A stretch of DNA of 64,000 nucleotides, from the NCBI RefSeq assembly GCF_003149105.1, contig NZ_QGDS01000010.1, positions 62,001 through 126,000 of the forward strand. Reading direction: 5' to 3'. The DNA is from Faecalicatena contorta. GTDB taxonomy: Bacteria > Bacillota > Clostridia > Lachnospirales > Lachnospiraceae. A program made the translations under genes and the position numbers. Below are positions 42,729-52,501 of the stretch, piece after piece. The stretch's first letter is position 1; each line of letters opens with the position of its first letter. Below the pieces are notes generated by a model that saw nothing but the letters and a program-made list of their open reading frames with translations, was not told the DNA's origin and did no database searches.

Positions 42729-44357
42729 CTATTTATTGTCATACTCAGATAGAAGCAAAGCAAGTTGAAGGTGGAAACAATCGGATACACTGGAAAGTTC
42801 TGCTCCCAAAATTTCTTCGCATTTCTTTACCCTGTATTTAATCGTATTCCGGTGAAGGAACATGTTTTCAGCCGTCTTTGTAATACTGTTACCTGAAAAC
42901 AGATATGTATACAACGTTTTTCGCAGTTCCTCCTGCATTTGGTTTTGCGGAAATGCCAGTTCCTTTAATGTAAATCTGCAAATATCTTTCCGCTCTCTTT
43001 CCGGTACAAATTTAAAAAGTTCCATGATGTCTTTAGGTTTATAGCTCAAAAGATAAGAATATTCTTCATTTCTTTCTCCATTCTCCATACAGTCTTCCGC
43101 TTCCTGATAGGAATTTTTTATATTTAAAATGGATGAAATAATGCCGCCTTGTGCAATAGTAATTCTTTTACCAAATCTTCCTTTTATGTAATTATAAAGC
43201 TGGGCGTATCTTTCTTTTAATTCAGTCTTTTTCCCTTGTATTAAAAGTATATATCTCCATTTTGATTCCTGGGGGAAAATTAATACGTCCTTTTCTTCTC
43301 TTTCCTCCAACCATTGTTTTATCCATGCATAAACCAAAATATAACTCTCTTCACTTTGGGAAAAACAATCAGAATCAAACTTCTTCCTCTTTGAGCTTTC
43401 CATGGATATCAGAACAATCTGATATTCTGCGGCTGCTGTAAATCCATAAGCTCCTCCTATGGACAACACTTGTCTTTCCGTCCACATCTTATCACCCAAC
43501 TGTTCCAGAAGAATATAGAAAAACTCCTCCAGGGTCTTCATATGGCTGTACTGTACATACAGATCTCTATAAAAATAAAGTCCCAATGCCATAAGTACCA
43601 GCTCCATAGTTAAGACAAGTTGTTCTTTTCCCTCAGGATTAAAATTCAGTACAATCAAATAATTTGTGTTCCTGCCTATCCCTTTGATTGGATAGATACA
43701 ATATCTTTTTTCCTCTTCTTCGTAGAGATAATAAGAATCTTTCTCCAGCGCCCCATTATTCATAAGTTTTTCTATAATCTCGACACCTTTTTTTCTATCG
43801 GCCTTGCTGAAGGTATATCCATAATCCTGAATCTTTCCGAACATGTCCACAGCCATCACAGGCTTATTCAAAATCGCGGTCAGGTTATTTAAGATATTCT
43901 TCATAGAACTCCCGCGGAGAATTAAACTAGATATGTTTCTATGAATATTCACCGCACTTAAAAAGTTATCATTCTGGTTATTCCATATATAAGACAAAAT
44001 TTCATGGTATACTTCCCCCAGTGTCATATTCATGGGAATCTGAAAAAGAGGAATTCCAAGACGGTCTGCCGTTTCCAGGACATACTCATCCAGTTCATCA
44101 ACATAGCGCCCCAGCTTAATTGCAATGCCAGCGCAGTCGTGCCCGTTCAATGCCTCAAGAAATTCACACAAAAGCTGTGGGTTGTTCTGAAATGCCATGC
44201 CAGTCATAAGTAAAAACGTATTCTGAGGAATATACTTTTCTACATCCGGTGTCTCTGTAGACTCTACAGTCATTACGTCCCTAGATAAATCAGCGTTCTT
44301 ATTCAAAACTTTTAGATATCTGAATCGTTCTTCTCTCAGCAGTTCTTCTAAAATCAT
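42729..44357 (-). CDS. PucR-family transcriptional regulator
   Basis: A 542-residue regulator of the purine-catabolism (PucR/CdaR) family. The N-terminal PucR domain spans about residues 5-125 (ILEELLREERFRYLKVLN; GIAIKLGRYVDELDEYVLETADRLGIPLFQIP), then a GAF-like middle region, and a C-terminal HTH_30 (YLFSGNSITKTAENMFLHRNTIKYRVKKCEEILG). The ATG has GGGAGG upstream. It sits next to the ureide operon on the same strand but behind its terminator, and is the obvious candidate to control it in response to ureides or nitrogen state. No binding site is proven. Confidence 0.9.
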   Translation of the reverse strand: MILEELLREERFRYLKVLNKNADLSRDVMTVESTETPDVEKYIPQNTFLLMTGMAFQNNPQLLCEFLEALNGHDCAGIAIKLGRYVDELDEYVLETADRLGIPLFQIPMNMTLGEVYHEILSYIWNNQNDNFLSAVNIHRNISSLILRGSSMKNILNNLTAILNKPVMAVDMFGKIQDYGYTFSKADRKKGVEIIEKLMNNGALEKDSYYLYEEEEKRYCIYPIKGIGRNTNYLIVLNFNPEGKEQLVLTMELVLMALGLYFYRDLYVQYSHMKTLEEFFYILLEQLGDKMWTERQVLSIGGAYGFTAAAEYQIVLISMESSKRKKFDSDCFSQSEESYILVYAWIKQWLEEREEKDVLIFPQESKWRYILLIQGKKTELKERYAQLYNYIKGRFGKRITIAQGGIISSILNIKNSYQEAEDCMENGERNEEYSYLLSYKPKDIMELFKFVPERERKDICRFTLKELAFPQNQMQEELRKTLYTYLFSGNSITKTAENMFLHRNTIKYRVKKCEEILGAELSSVSDCFHLQLALLLSEYDNK

Positions 44358-44429
44358 TAATTTTCCTCCCGGATAACCCCTTTCACGCTTTTACGGACTA
44401 CTCTATATTATTATCTTATCATCCCCACA

Positions 44430-44481
44430 AACAAAAGAAAAGGGCTTATTCAGAGGTGCAGCAAAAGCCTCTGAATAAGCC
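44430..44481 (-). terminator. Terminator of the ureide operon
   Basis: Minus strand: a perfect 14-bp stem GGCTTATTCAGAGG/CCTCTGAATAAGCC with an 11-base loop, followed by CTTTTCTTTTG. It lies a few bases past the carbamate kinase stop. Confidence 0.9.
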
Positions 44482-44487
44482 TCAATA

Positions 44488-45423
44488 TTATTTATAAATA
44501 ACCGTTCCGGTCTTTCCAAGAAGACCTTCTCTGGCTTTTCCCAAAAGGGTGATGAGCGCCCTTCGGTTCATCCCGGAAGCTGCAAATTCCATAGCCGCCT
44601 CCACTTTTGGAAGCATCGAGCCAGGTGCAAATTGTTCCTGCTTAATATAGGCGTCCGCCTCATCCAAGGACATACTTTCCAGCCATTGCTGGTTTTTCTT
44701 GCCAAAGTTAATAGCAATTTTCTCCACAGCCGTAAGAATTACAAGAAAGTCTGCCCCGATTTCTTTTGCCAAAAGAGCACTTACAAAGTCTTTATCGATT
44801 ACAGCGCTGATCCCTTCCAATTCTCCGCCCTTTTCTGCTACCGGAATTCCGCCTCCGCCACAGGCAATCACCAGATCCCCTTCATCAATAAGCCGCTGGA
44901 TTACATCCAGTTCTATGATTTTTTTTGGTTTCGGGGATGCTACGGTGAGACGATAGCCCCTTCCTGCATCTTCCATGCATTTCAAGCCCTGCTTTTCCAT
45001 GATTCTGGCTTCTTCCTTTGACATGAAACGGCCGATTGGTTTAGTAGGATGTTCAAATGCAGGATCGTTGGCGTCCACACCTACCTGGGTCAATATAGAA
45101 ACTATATTCTTTTGGATATTTCTCTTTTCCAGTTCCGCCTTAATGGCGCGCTGTAATTCAAAAGCAATATATCCCTGACTCATTGCAACACATGACGGCA
45201 TAGGAACCTGAGTATACATCGAATATATCTGGTTCAGTTCATCCATGGCAGTCTGAATCATTCCCACCTGAGGTCCATTTCCATGTGTAAGCACCACTTT
45301 AAAGCCTTCTTCAATTAAATCAGAAATGATCAGCGCCGTTCCTTCTACTGCTTTTCTTTGTTCTTCATAATTATAACCCAGCGCATTTCCGCCCAGCGCA
45401 ATTACTACCACCTGTTCTTTCAC
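44488..45423 (-). CDS. arcC: Carbamate kinase
   Basis: Carbamate kinase turns carbamoyl phosphate and ADP into ATP and carbamate. The 311-residue protein has VVVIALGGNALGYN at the N-terminus, THGNGPQVGMI, VIACGGGGIPV and VIDKDFVSALLAKEIGADFLVILTAV, all standard for the family. It starts at GTG after AGGAGGG and is the last gene of the operon. In this context it corresponds to the ureide-linked kinase (allK/ybcF role) that gains ATP from the carbamoyl phosphate released from oxalurate. No arginine deiminase genes are near. Confidence 0.95.
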   Translation of the reverse strand: MKEQVVVIALGGNALGYNYEEQRKAVEGTALIISDLIEEGFKVVLTHGNGPQVGMIQTAMDELNQIYSMYTQVPMPSCVAMSQGYIAFELQRAIKAELEKRNIQKNIVSILTQVGVDANDPAFEHPTKPIGRFMSKEEARIMEKQGLKCMEDAGRGYRLTVASPKPKKIIELDVIQRLIDEGDLVIACGGGGIPVAEKGGELEGISAVIDKDFVSALLAKEIGADFLVILTAVEKIAINFGKKNQQWLESMSLDEADAYIKQEQFAPGSMLPKVEAAMEFAASGMNRRALITLLGKAREGLLGKTGTVIYK

Positions 45424-45427
45424 TTTA

Positions 45428-46675
45428 TTACCCTCCTGTATGATTATTCAAAATATTATCATCCAGTTCTCCTGCACTTTTTGCAATCATCATAGCCGCC
45501 AGAGCATCCACGTCTACATTTAATATTGTCCTGAACATTCCGGAAAACCAATCAATGCCCGCCATGATAGCAATTCCTCCAAGAGGAAGTCCCAAACTTG
45601 GAACTACTATGGTAAGAGCTACAATTCCGCCGCCAGGCACTACCACGGTACCAAGACATGCAAGAGACGCCAGAACCACTATCTTCAGAAGCATTTCTAT
45701 GGTAACCTCCTGACCGTATATTTGTGCAATGGTTACCACTGCCAGTGAAAGAAACATAGCCAGTCCATTGCTGTTTAATGACATTCCCAGTGGATTTACA
45801 AGATCGGAAATCCGCTTACTCACTCCCAGCTTTTCTTCACTGTCTTTCATCTTCACGGGCAGAGTAACTGCAGAAGATGTGGTGGTAAAAGCCACCACAG
45901 TCATATTTGCAATTTTTCTAGAGAGATTAAAAAACCCTGTTTTACAATAAGCGGCTGTAACAGCCACACAAAACGCAAGATGTAGAAATGTTCCCACTGC
46001 CAGTATTAAGAGAAACTTTATAAGAGGAAGTAAAATCCCGACTCCCGATTTTCCAACCGTAGCTGCTATCAGAGCACCGATTCCAATGGGCGCAAATATC
46101 ATAATCTTGCTTACCATCTCTATAAGGATTCCATTAACTTCCTCCAGCAGGTCTAATATACGGCTTGATCCTTTTTTCCCCTTCATAATGCTGGTCCCAA
46201 TTCCAAACAAAATAGCAAAAACAATGACCTGAATCATATTGCCTTCCGTCATAGCATTCACAATATTGTTCGGAGCGAATGATAAAAGCATATCCTGAAG
46301 GCTCATCTCCTTCGCGGCAAACGCTGCTGCATTAAGATCTGTCTCAATAAGTACTCCCCTGCCCGGCTGTAAAACCATGCCAAAGATACATCCGATTGCC
46401 GCCGCAATTATGGTGGACACTCCAAATAAAATAAGTATTTTCACACCCAGGTTTCCCAATTCGGAAACCTCCAGTCTCCCAACCGCTTCAATTACAGCCC
46501 CCATAATCAGGACGATAACGGACATCTGAATGAGCCGCAGAAAAATATTTCCTACAACTTCTACCGGGGCGATTGCCTTTCCCCCTATAAGCCCAGCTAT
46601 GATTCCAAGGACCATAGCTGCTATAATCTGATTTGTTAAACTTATTCTTTTTTTTGTTTTTTTACTATTCTCCAT
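45428..46675 (-). CDS. Dicarboxylate/amino acid:cation symporter (DAACS family)
   Basis: A 415-residue GltP/SstT-type carrier with about eight helices and two re-entrant loops. The family motif TTTSSAVTLPVKMKDSEE, the NPLGMSLNSNGLAMF region (variant of the usual NMDG site) and VPGGGIVALTIV are visible. It overlaps the DUF2877 gene by 11 bases and ends four bases before carbamate kinase, so it is an integral part of the ureide operon. By position it could export oxamate or import a ureide or dicarboxylate; this is inference. The NSNG in place of the typical NMDGT suggests altered substrate preference. Confidence 0.88.
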   Translation of the reverse strand: MENSKKTKKRISLTNQIIAAMVLGIIAGLIGGKAIAPVEVVGNIFLRLIQMSVIVLIMGAVIEAVGRLEVSELGNLGVKILILFGVSTIIAAAIGCIFGMVLQPGRGVLIETDLNAAAFAAKEMSLQDMLLSFAPNNIVNAMTEGNMIQVIVFAILFGIGTSIMKGKKGSSRILDLLEEVNGILIEMVSKIMIFAPIGIGALIAATVGKSGVGILLPLIKFLLILAVGTFLHLAFCVAVTAAYCKTGFFNLSRKIANMTVVAFTTTSSAVTLPVKMKDSEEKLGVSKRISDLVNPLGMSLNSNGLAMFLSLAVVTIAQIYGQEVTIEMLLKIVVLASLACLGTVVVPGGGIVALTIVVPSLGLPLGGIAIMAGIDWFSGMFRTILNVDVDALAAMMIAKSAGELDDNILNNHTGG

Positions 46676-47498
46676 ATTTTACACCATGTTTTGCTATCTC
46701 TAGTCCTGTCAGGAAACCCGCAAACATGTCCCTTCCTGACGTGTGCCCATAACTCAGAATTTTATAAAAATTTTTCTTCATTTCTCCTTCGTCTGCATTG
46801 ACATAAGCCTTCATAAAGCCAATCCAGGAACCGGAAAATGCTCCTTCAGCCGCACAAATAAGCTGATTCGCTGCAACATCTGTGGTATATCCCTGATCCA
46901 ACAGATTTTTTATGGCATCTCTAAACTGGAGGCAGGTAAAATGATAAATCTCATCCGCCGCCAAAATTCCTGTTAAATAGTCATCTCCCGAAGGAGTTAG
47001 TCCGGGACCTGATCCCACCCATTGGGTAAGTATCATTTCCAGCTTTTCCCCGGTTCTGACCGCTTCTGCCAGTTTTTCTTTTTTTTCTCCCAGAAGGCCT
47101 CCGGCACTTCTGATGGATTCTCCAAAACCTGTCTGCAGGCTGTCAAACTCCGGGAAATTCAGAGTCGGGGGATCTCCCCATAAAGCAGACAAAACAGGAA
47201 GGGTGTTTGAAAAAGCCCTTGCCTGTTTTGTCTTAAGGCACCCCCTGGCCGTAACAAAACTGCTGTCTTTCCAAAGAACTGTCTCTAATTCTGCCAACCA
47301 GTGCAAATCCGAAAGCTTCTCCGGCGAAATCACAATTCCATATGGAAGAATCTCATTTTCCTTATTTCCGATAAATACCAGCCTCCCCTCCGCCTCTACA
47401 TTAATTCCATGGGGAAAACGGCTGTGTATCGAATATACATGTTCTTCCTTTAACCTGTCCTGCAGCTGAATGGAAATAATCTTTGCTGAGATTTCCAT
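46665..47498 (-). CDS. allH: DUF2877 protein, oxamate carbamoyltransferase subunit (AllH-like)
   Basis: A 277-residue protein of the YlbF/DUF2877 family with the signature GSGPGLTPSGDDYLTGIL near residue 170 and a conserved C-terminal GHTSGRDMFAGFLTGLE. In E. coli this protein, with FdrA and the DUF1116 protein, makes up the oxamate carbamoyltransferase that splits oxalurate. I chose the third codon (ATG 8 bases after GAGG), since the first ATG abuts the ribosome site. The stop of the DUF1116 gene lies in the same ribosome-site region, so the genes are coupled. Confidence 0.85.
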   Translation of the reverse strand: MEISAKIISIQLQDRLKEEHVYSIHSRFPHGINVEAEGRLVFIGNKENEILPYGIVISPEKLSDLHWLAELETVLWKDSSFVTARGCLKTKQARAFSNTLPVLSALWGDPPTLNFPEFDSLQTGFGESIRSAGGLLGEKKEKLAEAVRTGEKLEMILTQWVGSGPGLTPSGDDYLTGILAADEIYHFTCLQFRDAIKNLLDQGYTTDVAANQLICAAEGAFSGSWIGFMKAYVNADEGEMKKNFYKILSYGHTSGRDMFAGFLTGLEIAKHGVKYGE

Positions 47499-47509
47499 TG
47501 GCATTTCCT

Positions 47510-48778
47510 CTATTTTTTCTGATATCCAAGCTTTTGAGCATAACCCAGCACGGCCTTTTCAAAGCACTGGATCGGAGGATGTACAGTTCCGGCACCAATC
47601 TGTCCATAGCCTGCCACTTTATGCGCAATACCTGTATTGATTACCGGTGTAATACCTTTTTCAACCACTTTTCTGGCATCAATTCCCAGACAGATCCCCT
47701 GAAAACTCCATGTAGGAATGGTAAAGTTCGGATTTCTTCCAATACAAATTTCCATCATTTCTTCACTGGTGTCTCTTGCGTCTTCATAACCGCCGGCACC
47801 AACAAAACGTGTTACCGCGGGTGCTGCAATCATAGCCATACCACCCACACCAAAAGTCTCTGTAATAGCACTGTCACCCATATCCGGACTGGCATCTTCT
47901 CCGTCATAGCCTGTAAAATATAGTCCCTGAGGTGTATTAACCGGAGCAGTAAACCACTCGTCTCCCATTCCACTGATACGGATACCAAAGTTTTCTCCGT
48001 TTCTGCACATAGCGGTGACAACAGTTCCTTCCTGAATCAATCTTGCTCCATCCATAATTGCCTTACCGGTTGCCATCATGATATTCAAGAAGAACTGGTC
48101 AGTATCTGCCAGGAACTGAATGACTTCCTGCTTTTCTTTCTCATCAATATCCAGCCTTGTGATAATCGGAACAACCTCCTTCATAAATACCAGCGATCCC
48201 GCGATATTTCTCTGGTGGAATTCATCACCCATGGCGATTGCCTTAGCCATCATGGGACCTACATTAATTCCTCCATCCAGAGTACGTATTGCCTTCCCAA
48301 GAATTGGTCCAAGAACGTTTTTCATCCAAGTCAGACGGTCCACTACTTCCTGTGAATATGCACCGAAACGAAGTACTTTTCCGATGCCTTCGTTCATAGT
48401 ACAGTAAGCCCTGTTTCCATCTGTAGTATTTTCTACAACAAAAACCGGCATATTTGCAGATGTTAAGCCACCCATAGGTCCCACTGCCTGTACATGATGG
48501 CATGGAATAAAGGTTACTTCGCCTTCAGTCAGCATTCTTCTGGCTTCCGTTTCATCTGCAGCCCAACCCTCGAACAGTACCGCACCTATACAAGAGCCCT
48601 GCATAGGGTCCGGCATATTTTCCCACAGAATCGGAGGTCCCGCATGAAGAAGAACTTTCCCCTCTTCAAATTCCCGAATTACGGTTTTGGCCGGTACAAC
48701 ATCTAACAGTACCGGATTTGCAGCTACGATTTTTTCAATCACTGCCTGATTTGCATCATCGATTGTCTGGTAGCTCAT
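47510..48778 (-). CDS. allG: DUF1116 protein, oxamate carbamoyltransferase subunit (AllG-like)
   Basis: A 422-residue YlbE/DUF1116 protein. Recognisable stretches are LLHAGPPILWENMPDPMQGS, FIPCHHVQAVGPMGGLTSANMPV and GGINVGPMMAKAIAMGDEFHQRN. In E. coli it is a subunit of the oxalurate-cleaving oxamate carbamoyltransferase. ATG with GGAGGGAGAAG upstream, 15 bases after fdrA. Length and neighbours match the fdrA-ylbE-ylbF triad. Confidence 0.9.
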   Translation of the reverse strand: MSYQTIDDANQAVIEKIVAANPVLLDVVPAKTVIREFEEGKVLLHAGPPILWENMPDPMQGSCIGAVLFEGWAADETEARRMLTEGEVTFIPCHHVQAVGPMGGLTSANMPVFVVENTTDGNRAYCTMNEGIGKVLRFGAYSQEVVDRLTWMKNVLGPILGKAIRTLDGGINVGPMMAKAIAMGDEFHQRNIAGSLVFMKEVVPIITRLDIDEKEKQEVIQFLADTDQFFLNIMMATGKAIMDGARLIQEGTVVTAMCRNGENFGIRISGMGDEWFTAPVNTPQGLYFTGYDGEDASPDMGDSAITETFGVGGMAMIAAPAVTRFVGAGGYEDARDTSEEMMEICIGRNPNFTIPTWSFQGICLGIDARKVVEKGITPVINTGIAHKVAGYGQIGAGTVHPPIQCFEKAVLGYAQKLGYQKK

Positions 48779-48793
48779 GTTCTTCTCCCTCCT

Positions 48794-50551
48794 TTATGCA
48801 AAAGTATAGTTTCTAAGGAAACTAAGTGCCTGAATCAGTTCCATGTCGCCTCCGGCAGCTGGCGCCCAGTCAAACTGCTCCACTTCGCAGTCAAATTCTC
48901 TCAACACTTCTGCAAAGCTTTGAAGACCGATGTTGATAATCTTTGGTTTATTTCCAAATAAAGCTTTGACTTTCTGGGAAACTTCCACTTCAACAATTTC
49001 TTTTGCCTCTGCCTCAACAATTTCTTTTTCCGCTTCCTGATAGGTATAGCCTGCACAGAAAAGTGCGGTTTCTACAGCCTGCTTGTTGCTCTCACATACA
49101 ATCACGCCTGCATCTTCCATGAGTTTCTTCTGGTAATCATATCCCTGAGGGTCCAGACGTGTTCCGCATACCGTTGTCACAAAGAACAATTTGCGGCTGT
49201 CTTTTTCCGCTTTTTCTTTCAGACTCTGAATTGCCGGAAGGAGTGCTTTTGCCATATCCTCGTGGGAGCCATATCCCAGAACAATATCAAAGAGAATCAC
49301 ACCTGTAGTCTCATCGTCTGCCGCTTCCTCCATACATTCAATTCTTTTTGCCGGATCAATCATTGGATGAGGCTTGCCCTGTGTATAAACATCATCACCA
49401 AGGTCTACCACAATATGGCCTTCATGATTTAACATAAATCCTTCCTTTTTTCCAGACTTCACATCAAGACCCATAGTATCTTTGAACATCATGGCAGCTT
49501 CACTTGCCAGGGTTCCGCCTGAATAATATGCTTTGATAGTCTTTTTCTCTTCTTTGCTATAAGGGTCTGCGATGTTTGGTGTGAAGGCATTAGCAGTAAC
49601 CTTTTCACCTCTGGCTAACTGCACTGCAATTCTGGCAGCCTCGTCCAGTGTATAAGCATGATAGAATCCGTCTGTGTGCACTTCCGGTTTTTCTCCAAGG
49701 AATAAAGTCACAACCGGTTTTTTATAATTAGAAAGACGTTTTAGGATTTTGTCACGCACTTCTTTTGCAGGCGGTTTGGAAATAACAATTACAATTTTCA
49801 CTTCCGGATCCTGTTCCATTGCATTGATTGAATCCAGCATGGTGATACCCCCCACCTCAGAAGCTAAATCTCTTCCGCCGGTTCCGATAGCATTTGTCAC
49901 CCCTTCTCCAAGCCTGTCAATGATTGTAATCAGTTCCTGAATACCTGTTCCTGATGCACCAACAATACCAATGTTTCCTTTTGTTACTTTATTTGTAAAA
50001 GCAATCGGCACGCCCTGAATAATCCCGGTCCCGCAGTCAGGTCCCATTACCAGGAGACCTTTCTCGTGGGCTTTTTTCTTCAGGCTTACTTCATCCTCTA
50101 ATTTCACATTGTCGCTGAACATAAATACATGAAGCCCTTCATCAAGCGCCCTGTCCGCTTCGGCTGCAGCGTAAATTCCAGGAATGGAAAAGACTGCAAG
50201 ATTTGCATCAGGCAGTTCTTTCAGTGCCTGTTCCCAGTTCTTTGCTGCTTTTCTTCCAGATTTCCCCTCATTTTTAGATGCCTGGTTCTTTAAGAAGTCT
50301 TCTGTCTCATCAAGAACTGCCTGAACCAGGTCTTCTCTTTCCACATCTACAACGATTGCCATATCATTGGCTCCAGCTGCATTCAACTCTTCTCCGTCCA
50401 GGCCACTGGCACGGAAAATATCTTTGTTTGCCGGTGTCGCCATCATGATGGAAACTTTGTTGATTCCTTCCATTGCATTGATTTTATTTGTAAGGAGCAT
50501 CAGGACTACGGAGTCCTGATAGCTGCCTTTTTTTATCACAGTTTTAATCAT
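48794..50551 (-). CDS. fdrA: FdrA, oxamate carbamoyltransferase subunit (AllF)
   Basis: A 585-residue acyl-CoA-synthetase-like protein with CoA-binding-type folds: VVLMLLTNKINAMEGI, VMGPDCGTGIIQGVP, IGIVGASGTGIQELITIID and FFVTTVCGTRLDPQGY. With the DUF1116 and DUF2877 proteins it forms the enzyme that converts oxalurate and phosphate to oxamate and carbamoyl phosphate. I chose the ATG after AGGCAGGTAAAGAAT, 16 bases past allD; an in-frame ATG 18 codons upstream overlaps allD and gives an unconserved tail. Confidence 0.92.
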   Translation of the reverse strand: MIKTVIKKGSYQDSVVLMLLTNKINAMEGINKVSIMMATPANKDIFRASGLDGEELNAAGANDMAIVVDVEREDLVQAVLDETEDFLKNQASKNEGKSGRKAAKNWEQALKELPDANLAVFSIPGIYAAAEADRALDEGLHVFMFSDNVKLEDEVSLKKKAHEKGLLVMGPDCGTGIIQGVPIAFTNKVTKGNIGIVGASGTGIQELITIIDRLGEGVTNAIGTGGRDLASEVGGITMLDSINAMEQDPEVKIVIVISKPPAKEVRDKILKRLSNYKKPVVTLFLGEKPEVHTDGFYHAYTLDEAARIAVQLARGEKVTANAFTPNIADPYSKEEKKTIKAYYSGGTLASEAAMMFKDTMGLDVKSGKKEGFMLNHEGHIVVDLGDDVYTQGKPHPMIDPAKRIECMEEAADDETTGVILFDIVLGYGSHEDMAKALLPAIQSLKEKAEKDSRKLFFVTTVCGTRLDPQGYDYQKKLMEDAGVIVCESNKQAVETALFCAGYTYQEAEKEIVEAEAKEIVEVEVSQKVKALFGNKPKIINIGLQSFAEVLREFDCEVEQFDWAPAAGGDMELIQALSFLRNYTFA

Positions 50552-50567
50552 ATTCTTTACCTGCCTT

Positions 50568-51620
50568 TTACTCTGCAAACCGGTTTTTGTGGTCGTAGCG
50601 GTCAAAATGGATATCGTCGCTGATTAAATAATTGTAAATATCATCAACGATTTCGATACCGCCATTCTTTTCATAATTCGCCTTACGCAAAAGTCCTCTT
50701 TCTCCCGGATAGTAAACTTTATCGTATCCCTCTCCCGGTTTTGCTTGTGCCAGTTCATCCAGGCATGCAGACATATTCTTCTTAAACTCTTCCAGAGGTA
50801 TAAATCTGGACGGGTCGATTACAATATGAAGCTGTCCCAATTCTCTTCCTTTTGTCAAATCGTCATACATGGAACTTACATGCTGACCAAAAGGAACACC
50901 TGTCATAATACCGGATAAGATGTCCACCATCATCATAAGGCCATATCCCTTTGCACCGGCAATTGGTACCAAAGCATTTACTTTCATGGAATCTGTAGTT
51001 GGTTTTCCATCTTCATCTACTGCCCATGTATCTGGGATTTCCGCTTTTCTTGAACGTGCGTACAGAACTTTTCCCCAAGCCTGAACAGTGGTCGCCATAT
51101 CAAAAATCACTCTTCTCTCATCTGCTGAGGGTGCTCCGAAGGCAATCGGATTGGTTCCGTAGAATGGTTCTGCACCGCCAAATGGGATAGCCATTGGGTC
51201 GGACTGGCACAGGGTCAATGCTACCAGGTCCTGTTTTGCTGCCATCTCTACATAGTAGCCAATGCTGCCGCTGTGAGAGATATTTCGTATCCCCACTACA
51301 GCAATGCCGTTCTCTTTTGCCATTTCAATGGCTTTTTCCATACCTACAGTTGCTCCCACATATCCACAGCCGTTATCAGCATCCAGCATTGCACTGCATG
51401 GACCTGTTTTTGTAAATTTAATATCAGGCTCTATAGTGATTCCGCCTTTGGAGATTCTTTCACTGTAATATTCCACCCGAACCGCTCCGTGTGAATGAAT
51501 TCCTCTTTCATCAGACCAGGTCAGAACTTCTGCCATCATATCTGCATGATCTTCCTTTAATCCGGCTTTCACAAATTTATTTTTCATTAAATCCTTCAGT
51601 TCGCTGCGCTCTAATTTCAA
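50568..51620 (-). CDS. allD: Ureidoglycolate dehydrogenase
   Basis: AllD oxidises (S)-ureidoglycolate to oxalurate with NAD(P). The roughly 350-residue protein belongs to the Ldh2/malate dehydrogenase fold: SDERGIHSHGAVRVEYYSERI, GIRNISHSGSIGYYVEMAA (catalytic His region), GTNPIAFGAPS and GAKGYGLMMMVDILSGIMTG. I prefer a TTG start (MKLERSELKD) because GGAGG lies eight bases before it; the longer frame from GTG at 51635 overlaps that site. Placement between allE and fdrA fits the pathway. Confidence 0.9.
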   Translation of the reverse strand: MKLERSELKDLMKNKFVKAGLKEDHADMMAEVLTWSDERGIHSHGAVRVEYYSERISKGGITIEPDIKFTKTGPCSAMLDADNGCGYVGATVGMEKAIEMAKENGIAVVGIRNISHSGSIGYYVEMAAKQDLVALTLCQSDPMAIPFGGAEPFYGTNPIAFGAPSADERRVIFDMATTVQAWGKVLYARSRKAEIPDTWAVDEDGKPTTDSMKVNALVPIAGAKGYGLMMMVDILSGIMTGVPFGQHVSSMYDDLTKGRELGQLHIVIDPSRFIPLEEFKKNMSACLDELAQAKPGEGYDKVYYPGERGLLRKANYEKNGGIEIVDDIYNYLISDDIHFDRYDHKNRFAE

Positions 51621-51679
51621 AATCTTGTCCTCCACTCTTTTATTTATGATCTGTAACTGTTCAAAGCCATGAACAGTTA

Positions 51680-52471
51680 CTATAATCTCACATCACGATT
51701 ACAATCCTTGGAATAAACATACGCAAACATTTCACCCCGTCCTATACCATACGCAGCCTGTGGACAATAAGCTGACATAAACAGGTAATCACCCTTTTTC
51801 ACTGAGATCCATTCATTGTCAAGTACATACATTCCTTCTCCTGAATAAACATAAGCACCATGCTCCTGTACATGCGTCTCAATATATCCATGACATGCAC
51901 CCTGTTTGAACGCCAGAATGTGGAAATTCATATCAAATCCCAAATCACCTGCGGCCGGAAGGAAGTCTTTCACGAGAACATCTTCCATTCCTTCATAGTT
52001 TACCCAGTCTACATTGTTAATATTTTCAATTACGGTGTGTGCTTCATATCCTTCGATTCTGTCATAAAGCCTCTTGTATAAGAACCCTCTTGCTTTTTTG
52101 TCCCCTGCATTTTCAAAGTACAGTTTCGTTCCTTCCGGGCAGAAAATATATCCGCCATCGGTTAATTCCGCTTCTTTTTCACCATTCCATACTTTCACTG
52201 TTCCTTCAAGTATATAGAAGAAAATTTCCTCGCCTGCTGCTCCGAATCCCTGCTTATTGCCTCCGCCAGGTTCGGCGGCTACCAGATAATCCACGAAAGA
52301 TGCTCCTAATTTAGGAGACGCTAAAATAGTAATTTCACAATTGTCAAATCCTGGAATTGTATTTTTCACCAGGCCGTCTGGTTCAATTACCGCATAATTA
52401 TCCTTCTTGATAATAGATCGTGTGCTTAAAATATCTTTTCTGTATCCTGTTACTCCATTTAAATAACTCAT
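51680..52471 (-). CDS. allE: (S)-ureidoglycine aminohydrolase
   Basis: AllE releases ammonia from (S)-ureidoglycine to give (S)-ureidoglycolate. The 263-residue protein is a bicupin: first cupin around EEIFFYILEGTVKVWNGEKEAELTDGGY, second around CHGYIETHVQEHGAYVYSGEGMYVLDNEW, which supplies the Mn-binding His/Glu residues. Length and both cupins match the YlbA/AllE family. ATG with AAAGGAGC upstream. Confidence 0.93.
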   Translation of the reverse strand: MSYLNGVTGYRKDILSTRSIIKKDNYAVIEPDGLVKNTIPGFDNCEITILASPKLGASFVDYLVAAEPGGGNKQGFGAAGEEIFFYILEGTVKVWNGEKEAELTDGGYIFCPEGTKLYFENAGDKKARGFLYKRLYDRIEGYEAHTVIENINNVDWVNYEGMEDVLVKDFLPAAGDLGFDMNFHILAFKQGACHGYIETHVQEHGAYVYSGEGMYVLDNEWISVKKGDYLFMSAYCPQAAYGIGRGEMFAYVYSKDCNRDVRL

Positions 52472-52501
52472 ATTTGTTACTTGCTCCTTTCAGTTAAAAC
52501 A

